From Vicinamibacterales bacterium (lineage in GTDB: Bacteria > Acidobacteriota > Vicinamibacteria > Vicinamibacterales > Fen-181): DNA of 64,000 bases. The notes below the pieces were generated by a model, which was not told the DNA's origin, searched no databases, and was given only the letters and a program-made list of their open reading frames with translations. The stretch covers positions 1 through 64,000 of the forward strand of contig DASXVO010000037.1 of the NCBI GenBank assembly GCA_036504215.1, written 5' to 3'. Shown here piece after piece: positions 51,650 to 61,484 of the stretch; within the stretch, counting starts at the first letter, position 1; each line of letters opens with the position of its first letter. The position numbers were made by a program, and so were the translations under genes.

Positions 51650-52696
51650 ATGCTTCCAACCGTCGCGTGGCAGGACGATGTCGTGGTCATGATCGATCAG
51701 CGCAAGTTGCCGGGCGCTGAGGTGTACGTGAAATGCCGGACCGCGGCCGAGGTGGCCCGCGCGATCAAGACGATGGTCATTCGCGGGGCTCCGGCAATCG
51801 GCGTGTCGGCGGCGATGGGCATCGCGCTCGGCATGCGGAAGAGCAAGGCCACGGGCACGGGCCGCTTCACGGCGGAGTTCCAGAAGACGTGCGACCTGCT
51901 GGCGGCGACCCGGCCGACCGCCGTCAACCTCTTCTGGGCGATCGACCGGATGAAGAAGTGCTTCGCCTCGGCGGCGCAGGCTGGCGCCTCGGTGGACGAG
52001 ATCAAGTTGAAGCTCGCCGCGGAGGCCCGCGCCATCCACGACGAGGACATCGAGTTCTGCCGCGCGATGGGGCGGTTCGGCGCCGACCTGGTCCCCGCCA
52101 CGGCGCGTATCCTGACGCACTGCAACGCCGGCGCGCTCGCGACCGCCGGCTACGGCACGGCGCTCGGCGTCATCCGCGGGGCCGTGGAGCAGGGCAAGAC
52201 GATCAGCGTGTTCGCGGACGAAACGCGGCCGTTCCTCCAGGGCGCGCGGCTGACGGCCTGGGAACTCACGCACGACGGCATCGACACGACGGTCATCACC
52301 GACAACATGGCGGCCACCTTCATGCGCCAGGGTCTCCTCGACCTGGTCGTCGTCGGCGCCGACCGCATCGCGGCCAACGGTGACGTGGCGAACAAGGTGG
52401 GAACATACGGCGTGGCCGTGCTGGCGCACGTGCACGGCATCCCGTTCTACGTGGCGGCGCCGAGCTCGACGATCGACCTCGCCACGGCCGATGGGTCCGG
52501 CATTCCGATCGAGGAGCGCCCCATCCGCGAGGTGACCCACGTAGGCACGACCCGGCTGACACCGGAACAGGCGAAGGTCCGGAACCCGGCCTTCGATGTG
52601 ACACCGAACACATACGTGACGGCGATCATCACGGAGCGCGGCGTGTGGCGCGCCCCGTACGACGAAACGCTGAGGCAGGCGATGGTCGGTCGGTGA
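51650..52696 (+). CDS. mtnA: S-methyl-5-thioribose-1-phosphate isomerase
   Basis: A 348-residue aldose-ketose isomerase of the eIF2B-like family. 'IRGAPAIG' (44-51), '[13 protein letters not shown]' with catalytic Cys158, and '[20 protein letters not shown]' with Asp238 and the conserved Asn-Gly are present. It converts MTR-1-P to MTRu-1-P in methionine salvage, taking the product of a MTA phosphorylase. The ATG 51650 gives the family N-terminus ('LPTVAW'); the frame extends to 51461 inside the deaminase gene. Confidence 0.94.
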   Translation: MLPTVAWQDDVVVMIDQRKLPGAEVYVKCRTAAEVARAIKTMVIRGAPAIGVSAAMGIALGMRKSKATGTGRFTAEFQKTCDLLAATRPTAVNLFWAIDRMKKCFASAAQAGASVDEIKLKLAAEARAIHDEDIEFCRAMGRFGADLVPATARILTHCNAGALATAGYGTALGVIRGAVEQGKTISVFADETRPFLQGARLTAWELTHDGIDTTVITDNMAATFMRQGLLDLVVVGADRIAANGDVANKVGTYGVAVLAHVHGIPFYVAAPSSTIDLATADGSGIPIEERPIREVTHVGTTRLTPEQAKVRNPAFDVTPNTYVTAIITERGVWRAPYDETLRQAMVGR

Positions 52697-52768
52697 TACT
52701 GGTCAGGCGAAGGCGCGGGTCGGTCGAAGATGCCGCTCCGGCTGAGAAGCGTCGGTTCCGACTTCCCA

Positions 52769-53836
52769 ATGTTGATCCTTGGTATCGAGAGTTCGTGCGA
52801 CGAGACGGCGGCCGCGGTCGTGGAGGAAACCGACGACGTGGCGCGGCCGTGGGTGATCCGGTCGAGCGCGGTCGCCTCGCAGGTGGACATCCATCGCGAG
52901 TGGGGCGGCGTCGTTCCCGAGATCGCGTCGCGCCAGCACGTGCGCGACATCTGCGGCGTGGTCGAACGCGCCATGTCGGACGCGCGGATCGCGCTGACGG
53001 ATCTCGATGCGGTGGCGGTCACGCAAGGCCCGGGCCTCGTCGGCTCGCTGCTCGTCGGCGTGTCGTTCGCCAAGTCGCTCGCGGCGACGATCGAGCGCCC
53101 GCTGATCCCGGTCCACCACCTGGCCGGCCACATCGAGTCGCTCTTCCTCGACAACGGTCCGCTGCCGCTCCCGGCCGTCGTTCTCGTGGTCTCCGGCGGC
53201 CACACCAGCCTGTACCTGGTTCCCGCGCCCGGCGTCTACCGCCGGCTCGCGCGCACCCGTGACGATGCGGCGGGGGAGGCCTACGACAAGGTCGCCAGGT
53301 TGCTGGGCCTCGGGTATCCGGGTGGGCCGATTATCGACGCGCTGGCGCGCGAGGGCGACGACCGCGCGATCCCGTTCCCGGCGACGCGCATCACCCATCG
53401 CGATCGCAACGCGCCCGAGGCCGCGGGCCGGTTCGACTTCAGTTTCAGCGGGATCAAGACCGCGGTGCTGCGGCACGTGAGAGGGCGGGCGGGGGATGCG
53501 ACCGACATCGCGTCGGTCTTCTCGCCGAAGGAGCGCGCCGACATCTGCGCCAGCTTCCAGCGGGTGGTCGTCGAGGCGCTGCTCGATCGGTTGTTCGAGG
53601 CCGCCTGGAGGTCCGGCGCGCGGAGCGTGGGAATCGCAGGCGGCGTGTCGGCGAACAGCCGGCTCAGGAAGGACGCCGCCACCCGCGGCGAGGAACTCGC
53701 CTTGCCGGTCTACCTGCCGACGCTCGCGCTCTCGACCGACAACGCCGCGATGATTGCCGCGGCCGGCCTGCGCCGTTTCCACGAAGGCGTTCGCGCGGGC
53801 TGGGACCTCAACGCGGACCCCGCGCTGGCACTATAG
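52769..53836 (+). CDS. tsaD: tRNA N6-adenosine threonylcarbamoyltransferase
   Basis: A 355-residue Kae1/TsaD protein. It begins 'MLILGIESSCDETAAAVV', the family start; ATG 52730 would add 13 unrelated residues. The iron-binding His pair is in 'PVHHLAGHIES', and 'SGGHTSLYLV', 'GEAYDKVARLLGLGYPGGP' and 'GGVSANSRLR' match. It transfers threonylcarbamoyl to A37 of tRNAs. Possibly coupled to mtnA, 72 bases upstream. Essential in most bacteria. Confidence 0.96.
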   Translation: MLILGIESSCDETAAAVVEETDDVARPWVIRSSAVASQVDIHREWGGVVPEIASRQHVRDICGVVERAMSDARIALTDLDAVAVTQGPGLVGSLLVGVSFAKSLAATIERPLIPVHHLAGHIESLFLDNGPLPLPAVVLVVSGGHTSLYLVPAPGVYRRLARTRDDAAGEAYDKVARLLGLGYPGGPIIDALAREGDDRAIPFPATRITHRDRNAPEAAGRFDFSFSGIKTAVLRHVRGRAGDATDIASVFSPKERADICASFQRVVVEALLDRLFEAAWRSGARSVGIAGGVSANSRLRKDAATRGEELALPVYLPTLALSTDNAAMIAAAGLRRFHEGVRAGWDLNADPALAL

Positions 53837-53850
53837 GCGACCGACCAGCG

Positions 53851-54273
53851 TCAGCTCCGACTTTCCCCCATCACCTTCACGACGACCCGCTTCTTCCGCC
53901 GGCCGTCGAATTCCGCGTAGAAGACCTGCTCCCACGGGCCGAGGTCGAGCTTGCCGTTCGTGATCGGCAGCATCACCTGGTGGCCCATCAGCGTCCGCTT
54001 CAGGTGCGCGTCCGCGTTGGTCTCCCCGGTCTGGTGATGCCGGTAGTTGCGCCCCGAGGGCGCCAGCTTCTCGAGCCACTCGCCGAAGTCGGCAATCAGG
54101 CCGTCCTCCCAGTCGTTCACGTAGACGCCCGACGTGATGTGCATCGCCGACACGAGCACCATGCCCTCGCCGACCCCGCTCCGCCGGACGATGTCCGCCA
54201 CCTCGTCGGTGATGCGCACCATCTCCCGCTCCTCGCGGGTGTTGAAGAAGAGGTAGTCGGTGAAGACCTTCAT
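53851..54273 (-). CDS. yjbQ: YjbQ family protein (UPF0047)
   Basis: A 140-residue YjbQ/UPF0047 protein. '[19 protein letters not shown]' and '[20 protein letters not shown]' show the conserved His and Asp residues, and '[14 protein letters not shown]' ends the fold. Members have thiamine-phosphate synthase-like activity in some species, although the physiological role is not fixed. Its ATG shares one base with the stop of the APC permease gene (TGATG), so they are coupled. Confidence 0.9.
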   Translation of the reverse strand: MKVFTDYLFFNTREEREMVRITDEVADIVRRSGVGEGMVLVSAMHITSGVYVNDWEDGLIADFGEWLEKLAPSGRNYRHHQTGETNADAHLKRTLMGHQVMLPITNGKLDLGPWEQVFYAEFDGRRKKRVVVKVMGESRS

Positions 54274-55766
54274 CACACCTCCCGACGGCGCCAAAGGAAA
54301 TACACCGGCACGCCGAGCAGCACGATGACGAGGCCCGGCCAGGTCGTGGACGTGCGGTACGCGAACAGCACCACCAGCAGCGTCGTCGCTCCGACGATGT
54401 AGAGGGCCGGCACCACCGGGTAGCCGAACGCCTTGTACGGCCGGTCGGCGTCCGGGCGCGTCGCCCGGAGGCGGAAGATCCCGCCGATCGTCAGGATGTA
54501 GAAGATGAACGCCGCCGAGATCACGTAGTCGAGCAGATCGTTGTAGAGGCTGCCGTACGTCTTGGTCGCCGGGTTGTACGTGCGCGGCAGCACCAGGAGC
54601 GCCGCCCAGATTCCCTGCAGCAGCAGCCCCCAGGCCGGCACCTTCGCCTGGTTGAGCCGCCCCGCCGCCTTGAAGAACACGCCGTCACGCGCCATCGCGA
54701 AGTACGCCCGCGCGCCGGCGAGGATCAGGCCGTTGTTGCAGCCGAACGTCGAGATGACGATGGCGATGGCCATGATCATGACGCCCAGGCCCGGGAACAC
54801 GGTCTCGAGGCCTGCCGTGGCCACGCGGTCGGCCGGGGCGTGTTGAATGGCGCCGAGCGGCAGCATCACGAGGTAGGCGAGATTCGCGAGCAGGTAGAGC
54901 CCGATGACGACCGACGTGCCGATCGCCAGCGACAGCGGGATGTTGCGTCGCGGGTTCTTGACCTCGCCCGCGGTGAACGTGATGTTGTTCCAGGCGTCCG
55001 ACGAGAAGAGCGACCCGGTCTGGACGACGCAGACGGCCACGAACAGGCCGAAGACGCTCGTGGCATCGAGGCCCGGCACGATGGGCTCGAAGCCGCGTGG
55101 CGTCCAGAAATTGCCGAAGTTCTCGGCCACCGCACTCGCGTGCCATCCGATCAGCAGGCCGATGCCGATGAGCAGCGCGAGCGCCAGCGTCTTCGCGCTC
55201 GTGAAGACGTTCTGGATGATCCGGCCGTAGTCGAGGCCACGCGTATTCGTCCAGGTGAGCACGCCGATCAGGACCACGCCGACCAGTTGGGCCCGCGAGA
55301 GCGAGATCGCATAGCCGGTTGACACGTGCACGACGGGGATGATGAACACGTCATCGGAGATCCACGGGAACAGCACACCGAGGTACTTGGCGAACCCGAC
55401 GGCGACCGCGGCGATCGTGCCGGTCTGGATCACCATGAACAGCGTCCAGCCGTAGAGGAACCCCCAGAGCGGAGAGAAGGCCTCCCGCAGGTAGACGTAC
55501 TGTCCGCCGGCCCGCGGCATCATCGCCGCCAGCTCGCCGTACGAGAGGGCTGCAGTGATCGTCAGGACGCCTGTGACCAGCCAGGCCACGAGCAGCCACC
55601 CCGGGCTGCCGACGCGCCTCGCCATGTCAGCCGACACGATGAAGATGCCCGAGCCGATCATCGAGCCGACGACGACCATCGTCGAATCGAAGAGGCCCAG
55701 CCCACGTTTGAATTCGGTGTCGAGCGTCGTCGCCGTCGTCTGCTGCGCCTGAGGCGTACTGGCCAT
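54273..55766 (-). CDS. APC family amino acid permease
   Basis: A 497-residue permease with about 12 membrane segments. '[20 protein letters not shown]' (about 30-49) is the APC signature with the substrate loop, followed by '[20 protein letters not shown]' and '[16 protein letters not shown]'-like '[19 protein letters not shown]'. It should exchange or import an amino acid or amine. ATG 55766 is preferred; a GTG at 55772 lies closer to the AGGAG. No cue to the substrate is visible. Confidence 0.9.
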   Translation of the reverse strand: MASTPQAQQTTATTLDTEFKRGLGLFDSTMVVVGSMIGSGIFIVSADMARRVGSPGWLLVAWLVTGVLTITAALSYGELAAMMPRAGGQYVYLREAFSPLWGFLYGWTLFMVIQTGTIAAVAVGFAKYLGVLFPWISDDVFIIPVVHVSTGYAISLSRAQLVGVVLIGVLTWTNTRGLDYGRIIQNVFTSAKTLALALLIGIGLLIGWHASAVAENFGNFWTPRGFEPIVPGLDATSVFGLFVAVCVVQTGSLFSSDAWNNITFTAGEVKNPRRNIPLSLAIGTSVVIGLYLLANLAYLVMLPLGAIQHAPADRVATAGLETVFPGLGVMIMAIAIVISTFGCNNGLILAGARAYFAMARDGVFFKAAGRLNQAKVPAWGLLLQGIWAALLVLPRTYNPATKTYGSLYNDLLDYVISAAFIFYILTIGGIFRLRATRPDADRPYKAFGYPVVPALYIVGATTLLVVLFAYRTSTTWPGLVIVLLGVPVYFLWRRREV

Positions 55767-55855
55767 GGTCACCCGCTCCTTCGAGATAGCTCACCGCCGG
55801 TGTCCGGTCGCCGTGGTTGTCACCTGTCGGGGGGCGAATATATCATGGCGGGACC

Positions 55856-56428
55856 ATGAACACTCCGACACGCGATGCGGCCTGGGCCCTGTTGACCGAA
55901 TACACGCAGAACGAGGCGTTGCGCAAGCACGCGCTGGCGGTGGAGGCGGCCGTCCGCTACTACGCCCGGTCGTTCGGCGAGAACGAGGAGGAATGGGGCG
56001 CCGTGGCGCTCCTCCACGACTTCGACTACGAGCGGTATCCGACGCTCGAGGACCACCCGTTTCGCGGCGCCGAGGTCCTGCGCGAGAAGGGATACCCCGA
56101 GTGGGTCGTCCGTGCCGTGTTGTCGCATGCCGACCACACCAATACCCCGCGAGCATCGCGCCTCGAGCACACGCTGTTCGCGTGCGACGAGATGGCGGGT
56201 TTCGTCACCGCGGCCTCCCTCGTGCGGCCGTCGAAGAGTGTCCTCGATCTCGAGGCCTCGTCGGTCGTCAAGCGGATGAAGGACAAGGCGTTCGCCCGTG
56301 CCGTGAAGCGAGAGGATCTGAAGAAGGGTGCGGAAGAGCTCGGTCTGCCGCTCGCGGACCACATCACCAACGTCATCGCCGGGATGCGGGAGCACGCGGA
56401 CGCGCTCGGCCTCAGGGGCAGCCTGTGA
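55856..56428 (+). CDS. HD domain hydrolase-like protein
   Basis: A 190-residue HDIG-type protein. 'NEALRKHALAVEAAVRYYAR' starts the HD fold, and 'VALLHDFDYERYP' carries the His-Asp pair, with 'VLSHADHTNTPRASRLEHTL' providing the later metal His and Asp. The family includes phosphohydrolases of nucleotides. ATG 55856 is chosen because the frame extends to 55817 with no family residues. It is divergent from the APC permease and just upstream of the ABC transporter genes. Confidence 0.85.
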   Translation: MNTPTRDAAWALLTEYTQNEALRKHALAVEAAVRYYARSFGENEEEWGAVALLHDFDYERYPTLEDHPFRGAEVLREKGYPEWVVRAVLSHADHTNTPRASRLEHTLFACDEMAGFVTAASLVRPSKSVLDLEASSVVKRMKDKAFARAVKREDLKKGAEELGLPLADHITNVIAGMREHADALGLRGSL

Positions 56429-56488
56429 CCTCCGGCGGCCCGCGTGGCCAGAACCAATACGCTTCACGCTTCGTATCTGGTAAGTGAC

Positions 56489-57421
56489 ATGGCCGAGCCG
56501 TATCTCAACACCGTTGTCGAACTGAAGAACGTGAGCGTGGCGTACGGGAAGAACGCCGCGCTGCGCGAGGTGACCGCGTCGTTCCCGGCCGGGGCCATCG
56601 GCCTGCTTGGGCCGAACGGCGCCGGCAAGAGCACGATGCTCAAGGCCCTCCTCGGGTTCCTCGTGCCGACCGAGGGCGACATGACGGTGCTCGGCCTGAA
56701 CGTCGCCCGGGCGCCCCTCGAAATCCGCTCCCGCCTCGGGTACATGCCCGAGACCGACGGACACATCCCCGGCATGAACGCCGTGTCATTCGTGGCCTAC
56801 TGCGGCCAGTTGGCCGGTCTGCCCGCCGTCGACGCGATGCAGCGCGCGCACGAGGTGCTCTACTACGTGGGCCTCGGCGAGGCCCGGTACCGCAACGTCG
56901 AGACGTATTCGACCGGGATGAAGCAGCGCATCAAGCTCGCGCAGGCGTTGGTGCACGATCCGGACCTGCTCTTCCTCGACGAGCCGACCAACGGCATGGA
57001 TCCGAAGGGGCGCGACGAGATGCTCGAGCTCGTGCGCGACCTCGCACACGAGAAGCAGATCAACCTGATCCTGTCGTCGCACCTGCTTCCCGATGTCGAG
57101 TTCACGTGCGACCGCGTGGTCGTGCTCGACAAGGGACGCGTCGTCGCGCAGGGCCCGATCGACGACCTGAAGGGGCCGCGCGGGCAGGTCTTCGAGATGC
57201 GCATCAAGGGCGACCGGCACGCGTTCGCGGCGACGCTGGCCGCCGCGGGCCTCGAGTGCCACGAGACGGACGAAGACGTGATGCGCGTGTTCGCGCCGGC
57301 AGAAGAGGCCGCGCGCGACCTGTTCGCGCTGGCGGCCCGGGAGAAGGTCCAGGTGCGCCACCTGCGCCCGAGCCTGCCGACGCTCGAGGACGTCTTCGCG
57401 AAGGCGGTCGGGGAAGAATGA
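56489..57421 (+). CDS. ABC transporter ATPase (ABC-2 exporter type)
   Basis: A 310-residue ABC ATPase. Walker A 'GPNGAGKST', signature 'YSTGMKQR' and Walker B 'LLFLDEPTNGMDP' are complete, and the C-terminal domain (about 225-310) is typical of the CcmA/DrrA type. ATG 56489 starts 'MAEPYLNTVVELKNVS'. It should pair with the permease at 57488. A palindrome separates them. Confidence 0.92.
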   Translation: MAEPYLNTVVELKNVSVAYGKNAALREVTASFPAGAIGLLGPNGAGKSTMLKALLGFLVPTEGDMTVLGLNVARAPLEIRSRLGYMPETDGHIPGMNAVSFVAYCGQLAGLPAVDAMQRAHEVLYYVGLGEARYRNVETYSTGMKQRIKLAQALVHDPDLLFLDEPTNGMDPKGRDEMLELVRDLAHEKQINLILSSHLLPDVEFTCDRVVVLDKGRVVAQGPIDDLKGPRGQVFEMRIKGDRHAFAATLAAAGLECHETDEDVMRVFAPAEEAARDLFALAAREKVQVRHLRPSLPTLEDVFAKAVGEE

Positions 57422-57451
57422 CGCAGGGGCGGTTTGAATACCGCCCCTGCG
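57422..57451. promoter_or_regulatory. Perfect 12-bp palindrome between ATPase and permease
   Basis: CGCAGGGGCGGT and ACCGCCCCTGCG form a perfect 12-bp stem with a 6-base loop directly after the ATPase stop. No U-tract follows, so it may be an RNA processing or stability element, not a terminator. Confidence 0.6.
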
Positions 57452-57487
57452 ATCCGTGTTGATCGAAGGACGTGAGGGCTGCGAACC

Positions 57488-58327
57488 GTGCCCATACATG
57501 ATCAAACCTATCGGCGCTACGCGGGCCAGCGCGAGCAGGCGGGCCAGGCGTGGATGGTCATCGCCATCAGCGGCATCCGCACCATTATCCAGAAGCGCCT
57601 GTTTTTGGGCCTGCTGCTGCTGGCCTGGATTCCGTTCGTCGTCGGCGCGGTGATGGTGTACCTCAACGCGAACTTCCCGCAGTTCACCCTGCTGTCGATG
57701 ACCGCCCAGCGGTTCCGCGATTTCCTCGGAACCCAGGACTTCTTCGTCTTCGTGATCACCGTCTGGGTGGGGGCCGGGCTGATTGCGAACGACAAGCGCG
57801 CCAACGCCCTGCAGATCTACCTGTCGAAGCCGCTGACGCGAATCGAGTACATCGTCGGCAAGCTGGTGATCCTCGCCGCATTTCTGTTGCTGGTGACGTG
57901 GGTGCCCGCGCTGCTGCTGCTCATCCTCCAGGTGGCCTTCACGGGGAGCTTCTCGTTCCTGCGCCAGAACCTGTATCTGTTCCCGGCCGTCACCCTGTTC
58001 GCGTTCCTGCAGGTTCTGCTGGCCGCGTTCACGATGCTGGCGCTCTCCTCGCTCAGCAAGAGCAGCCGCTACGTGGCCATCCTCTACGCCGGGGCGTTCT
58101 GGTTCAGCCACGCCGTGTTCGGCGTGATTTACGCCATCACCGGCAGCACGAAGCTCTCGTGGCTGTCGCTGCCGGGCAATCTGAATCAACTGGGCGACAT
58201 CATCTTCCGTCTGCAGCCGCGCTACTCGACGCCTGGCGCCATCTCGCTCCTGGTCCTGCTGGTCACCGTCGGGGTCGCCATCTGGGTGCTCGAACGCCGG
58301 GTGCGCGGCGTGGAGGTGGTGTCATGA
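57488..58327 (+). CDS. ABC-2 type permease
   Basis: A 279-residue permease starting at GTG 57488. Six membrane segments appear ('GLLLLAWIPFVVGAVMVYL', 'FFVFVITVWVGAGLIA', 'ILAAFLLLVTWVPALLLLIL', 'FPAVTLFAFLQVLLAAFTML' and two later). 'ANDKRANALQIYLSKPLTRI' is the usual cytoplasmic ABC-2 coupling loop. It overlaps the next ATPase by four bases. Confidence 0.87.
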   Translation: MPIHDQTYRRYAGQREQAGQAWMVIAISGIRTIIQKRLFLGLLLLAWIPFVVGAVMVYLNANFPQFTLLSMTAQRFRDFLGTQDFFVFVITVWVGAGLIANDKRANALQIYLSKPLTRIEYIVGKLVILAAFLLLVTWVPALLLLILQVAFTGSFSFLRQNLYLFPAVTLFAFLQVLLAAFTMLALSSLSKSSRYVAILYAGAFWFSHAVFGVIYAITGSTKLSWLSLPGNLNQLGDIIFRLQPRYSTPGAISLLVLLVTVGVAIWVLERRVRGVEVVS

Positions 58328-59262
58328 CGGTGGCCGCCGCACCGCGCCCGGTCGTCGAGACGACCGCGCTGTCGAAATGGTACGGGCAGGTCATCGGCCT
58401 GAACGACGTCACGGTCAAGGTACCGAGCGGCATCACCGGCCTGCTCGGGCCGAACGGCGCCGGGAAGTCCACGTTGATGAAGCTGATGACCGGCCAGCTC
58501 AAGCCCAGCAAAGGTTCGCTGACCGTGCTCGGCCAGCCGATGTGGGGCAACCCGTCGGTCTACTTCCGCGTCGGGTTCTGCCCCGACCAGGATGCGTTCT
58601 ACGACCGGATGACAGGCCTCGAGTGGGTGACGGCGCTCGTCCGCCTGAACGGCTACAGCGAGTCGCAGGCCGCCGAGGCCGCCCACCGGGCGCTCGAGAC
58701 GGTGGACCTGCTCGATGCCGCCGGCAAGAAGATCGGCAGCTACAGCAAGGGCATGCGCCAGCGCGTCAAGATGGCCCAGGCGATCGTTCACGATCCGGAC
58801 CTGCTCATCCTCGACGAACCGCTGTCGGGCATGGATCCGATTGGCCGCCGGAAGACGATCCGCCTGGTCAAGGAATGGGCGCGGGCCGGCAAGAGCATCA
58901 TCGTCTCGAGCCACATCCTGCACGAGATCGAGGCGATGACCTCGAACATCCTCCTGATCAACAACGGACGGATCCTCGCGGAGGGTGACGTCCACCAGAT
59001 CCGGGATCTGATCGACACGCACCCTCATACGGTCTTCGTCCGTGCGGCCGACCCGCGGCGTCTCGCGCGGCAGTTCCTGGCGCACGACGATGTGATCAGC
59101 CTGAGATTCGAGGAGGGAGCCGTGGTCGTGCAGACGGCGGCGCCGGATGGGTTCTACGCGCGGCTCACCGAGCTGGCCGCGTCGGGCGAAGCGGGCGAGA
59201 TCACCGAGGTGACATCGCCGGATGACAACCTGCAGGCCGTTTTCCAGTATCTGGTGAAGTAA
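58324..59262 (+). CDS. ABC transporter ATPase, second
   Basis: A 312-residue ABC ATPase with 'GPNGAGKST', 'YSKGMRQR' and 'LLILDEPLSGMDP'. Its ATG overlaps the permease stop as ATGA, so it is coupled to the first permease and followed after one base by a second permease. Two ATPase/permease pairs in one operon suggest a heterodimeric or duplicated exporter; cargo unknown. Confidence 0.92.
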   Translation: MTVAAAPRPVVETTALSKWYGQVIGLNDVTVKVPSGITGLLGPNGAGKSTLMKLMTGQLKPSKGSLTVLGQPMWGNPSVYFRVGFCPDQDAFYDRMTGLEWVTALVRLNGYSESQAAEAAHRALETVDLLDAAGKKIGSYSKGMRQRVKMAQAIVHDPDLLILDEPLSGMDPIGRRKTIRLVKEWARAGKSIIVSSHILHEIEAMTSNILLINNGRILAEGDVHQIRDLIDTHPHTVFVRAADPRRLARQFLAHDDVISLRFEEGAVVVQTAAPDGFYARLTELAASGEAGEITEVTSPDDNLQAVFQYLVK

Positions 59263-59263
59263 C

Positions 59264-60142
59264 GTGGCTGCCGAATCCCAACCCGCCGTTGCCGATGTGC
59301 CGCGTCACGCCGAACGTCCGCCCTCGTTCGCCACCGCGGCGTTCCGGGTGTTCGACCTCAGCCTCGGGCAGATGCTGTGGTCGCGCCGCACCATCTTCCT
59401 GGCGCTCGTCGTCAGCGCGCCGGTCGCGCTCGGGATCATCGTCCGCATCCTGATGTCGGCTGGCATCGGGGGGGCGGTGCGCCTGGGTGGGACAGCCGTG
59501 GTTTCCGGGCCGTCGATCTTCGGCCTGTTCGTCTGGCTGCTGTATCTGCGGTTCATCATCCCGGTGCTCGGTGTGTTCTACGGCACGGCGCTCATCGCCG
59601 ACGAAGTCGAGGACAGGACGATTACGTACCTCTTCACGCGTCCAATCTCGCGAGGGGCTGTGCTCGTCGGCAAATACCTGGCGTACCTGGTCGCGACGGT
59701 GCTCGTCGTCCTGCCGTCGGTGATGCTGCTGTACTTCCTGCTCGTCCCCACCGGAGGCGGATCGCTGGCGGCGGCGTTTCCGGCCCTCGTGAAGGACCTC
59801 GGCCTGCTCGGGCTGGGCCTGGCGGCCTACGGCGCCCTGTTTGCGTGGGTTGGCGCCCAGTTCAAGTACCCGCTGGTGACCGGCCTGGTGTTCGCGTTCG
59901 GTTGGGAGCAGGGCATCTTGCTCATCCCTGGCTACCTCAAGCGTTTCACGATCGCGTACTACATCCAGGGTCTCGTGCCTCACGCCATGCCGCAGGATAG
60001 TGCCCTCAGCCTCCTCCAGGCGGTCGTGACGGGCTCGCTGTCGGCGCTGGAATCGCTGATGTGGCTGGGCATCATCTGGCTGGGATTCCTCGCCCTGGCC
60101 GCCCGAACGGTTGAGCGGCGCGAGTACATCCTCGAGCAATAG
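59264..60142 (+). CDS. ABC-2 type permease, second
   Basis: A 292-residue permease starting at GTG 59264, one base after the ATPase stop. It has six membrane segments, and 'DEVEDRTITYLFTRPISRGA' is the ABC-2 coupling loop. The N-terminal 40 residues are hydrophilic. It completes the ABC-2 exporter block. Confidence 0.87.
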   Translation: MAAESQPAVADVPRHAERPPSFATAAFRVFDLSLGQMLWSRRTIFLALVVSAPVALGIIVRILMSAGIGGAVRLGGTAVVSGPSIFGLFVWLLYLRFIIPVLGVFYGTALIADEVEDRTITYLFTRPISRGAVLVGKYLAYLVATVLVVLPSVMLLYFLLVPTGGGSLAAAFPALVKDLGLLGLGLAAYGALFAWVGAQFKYPLVTGLVFAFGWEQGILLIPGYLKRFTIAYYIQGLVPHAMPQDSALSLLQAVVTGSLSALESLMWLGIIWLGFLALAARTVERREYILEQ

Positions 60143-60245
60143 GTCGATCAACAGAAAACCTACCGTCCGGTCATGGGATCGACGGAAGCCCGCGGGAACT
60201 TTTGCAAAAGCCGGAGCGTATAATCAGGCAAAGGCGGGGGGGTAT

Positions 60246-61283
60246 ATGACCAAACGCACACGGTATTTCATGCTCGGGTCAGCGACGTTCCTCACGGTGG
60301 GGTTGACGGTTGGCCTCGCAGCCTACTACGGCGGCATTCCGGGGTTTGCCCAGCCGGCAGGCCCGGAGGAACTCAACTACGTTCCGAACGATGCGGCTGT
60401 GGTGGCATATGCCAACGTCCGCCAGTTGATGGACTCGAAGTTCCGTCAGCAGGTGAAGGGGCTGGAACCGGCCGACCGCCAGAAGGGGCAGGACGAGTTC
60501 CGGGCCGAGACGGGCATCAACATCGAGACGGACATCGACTACGTGGTGGCGTGCATGCTCCCCGGTGCGCCAGCCGACACGCCGAAGGACAAGAAGAACG
60601 GGTTCGTGCTCGCGCACGGCAACTTCGACCAGGCGAGGATCGAGGCCCTGATTCGCGAGAAGGGCGGCGTCGAGGAGCGTTACAAGGATTTGACGCTCTT
60701 CACGCATGCGGCCGGTCCGAAGCATGCGGACGCCGAGACGATGGACTTGCCGGATCCGACCGTTGAGCACGAGATGGCCATCGGCTTCCTCGAGCCGAAG
60801 GTCGTCGTCCTGGGCACGCCGGCCGCGCTTCACCGGGTGATCGACCTGAAGCACGGTCAGTCCAGCGTCCGGGCGAACGACAAGATGATGGACCTGATCA
60901 AGGGCGTGGCGGGTGGCAACGCGTGGGCCGTGGGACGATTCGACATGCTGAAGACCCAGGCGCACCTCCCCGAACAGGTCGCGAGCCAATTGCCCGCGGT
61001 GACCTGGTTCACCGCCACCGGCCACGTGAACGGCGGCTTGTCGGGCACGGTGAGCGTCGAGGCGAAGGACCCCGAGGCGGCGAACAACCTCCGGCAGGTC
61101 ATCACCGGGTTCATGGCGCTCGGCAGGCTGCAGGCCGATTCCAAGCCGGAGTTGAAGGGGATGCTGAACTCCATCCGGCTCGAAGGCACCGGCACGACGG
61201 TGGCGGTCTCGTTCGAACTCCCGGACGGAGCGCTCGATGCGCTGAAGGCCGCCGGGATGCAGCGGCACCACCGAACCGAGTAG
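60246..61283 (+). CDS. Exported or anchored protein of unknown function
   Basis: A 345-residue protein. Start ATG 60246 has a GGGGGG-type ribosome-binding site, and a hydrophobic segment at about 9-30 follows. The remainder looks soluble ('LNYVPNDAAVVAYANVRQLM', 'DYVVACMLPGAPADTPKDKK', 'EHEMAIGFLEPKVVVLGTPA') and resembles the acidobacterial DUF3352-like proteins. No catalytic motif is visible. It has a clear terminator. Possibly surface-exposed. Confidence 0.7.
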   Translation: MTKRTRYFMLGSATFLTVGLTVGLAAYYGGIPGFAQPAGPEELNYVPNDAAVVAYANVRQLMDSKFRQQVKGLEPADRQKGQDEFRAETGINIETDIDYVVACMLPGAPADTPKDKKNGFVLAHGNFDQARIEALIREKGGVEERYKDLTLFTHAAGPKHADAETMDLPDPTVEHEMAIGFLEPKVVVLGTPAALHRVIDLKHGQSSVRANDKMMDLIKGVAGGNAWAVGRFDMLKTQAHLPEQVASQLPAVTWFTATGHVNGGLSGTVSVEAKDPEAANNLRQVITGFMALGRLQADSKPELKGMLNSIRLEGTGTTVAVSFELPDGALDALKAAGMQRHHRTE

Positions 61284-61345
61284 GGTGGCGCCGGCCCGCA
61301 GCGTGCAGGGTGAAGGCGGGCGCGACGGGGCAGGAATTGGACAGG

Positions 61346-61377
61346 AAGGGGCGCATTCAATGCGCCCCTTTTTTTCG
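61346..61377 (+). terminator. Terminator after the unknown-function gene
   Basis: Eleven-bp perfect stem AAGGGGCGCAT with ATGCGCCCCTT, three-base loop, then TTTTTTT. Confidence 0.92.
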
Positions 61378-61484
61378 CGTACGGCGTCCGTACTGCGCTT
61401 GACTATCCTGCCCGGCTCCCCTAGACTCACGGGCATACATAAAGTCGGTCGACGTTCCGAGATTTCGAGTTGTCCAACTGTGTC

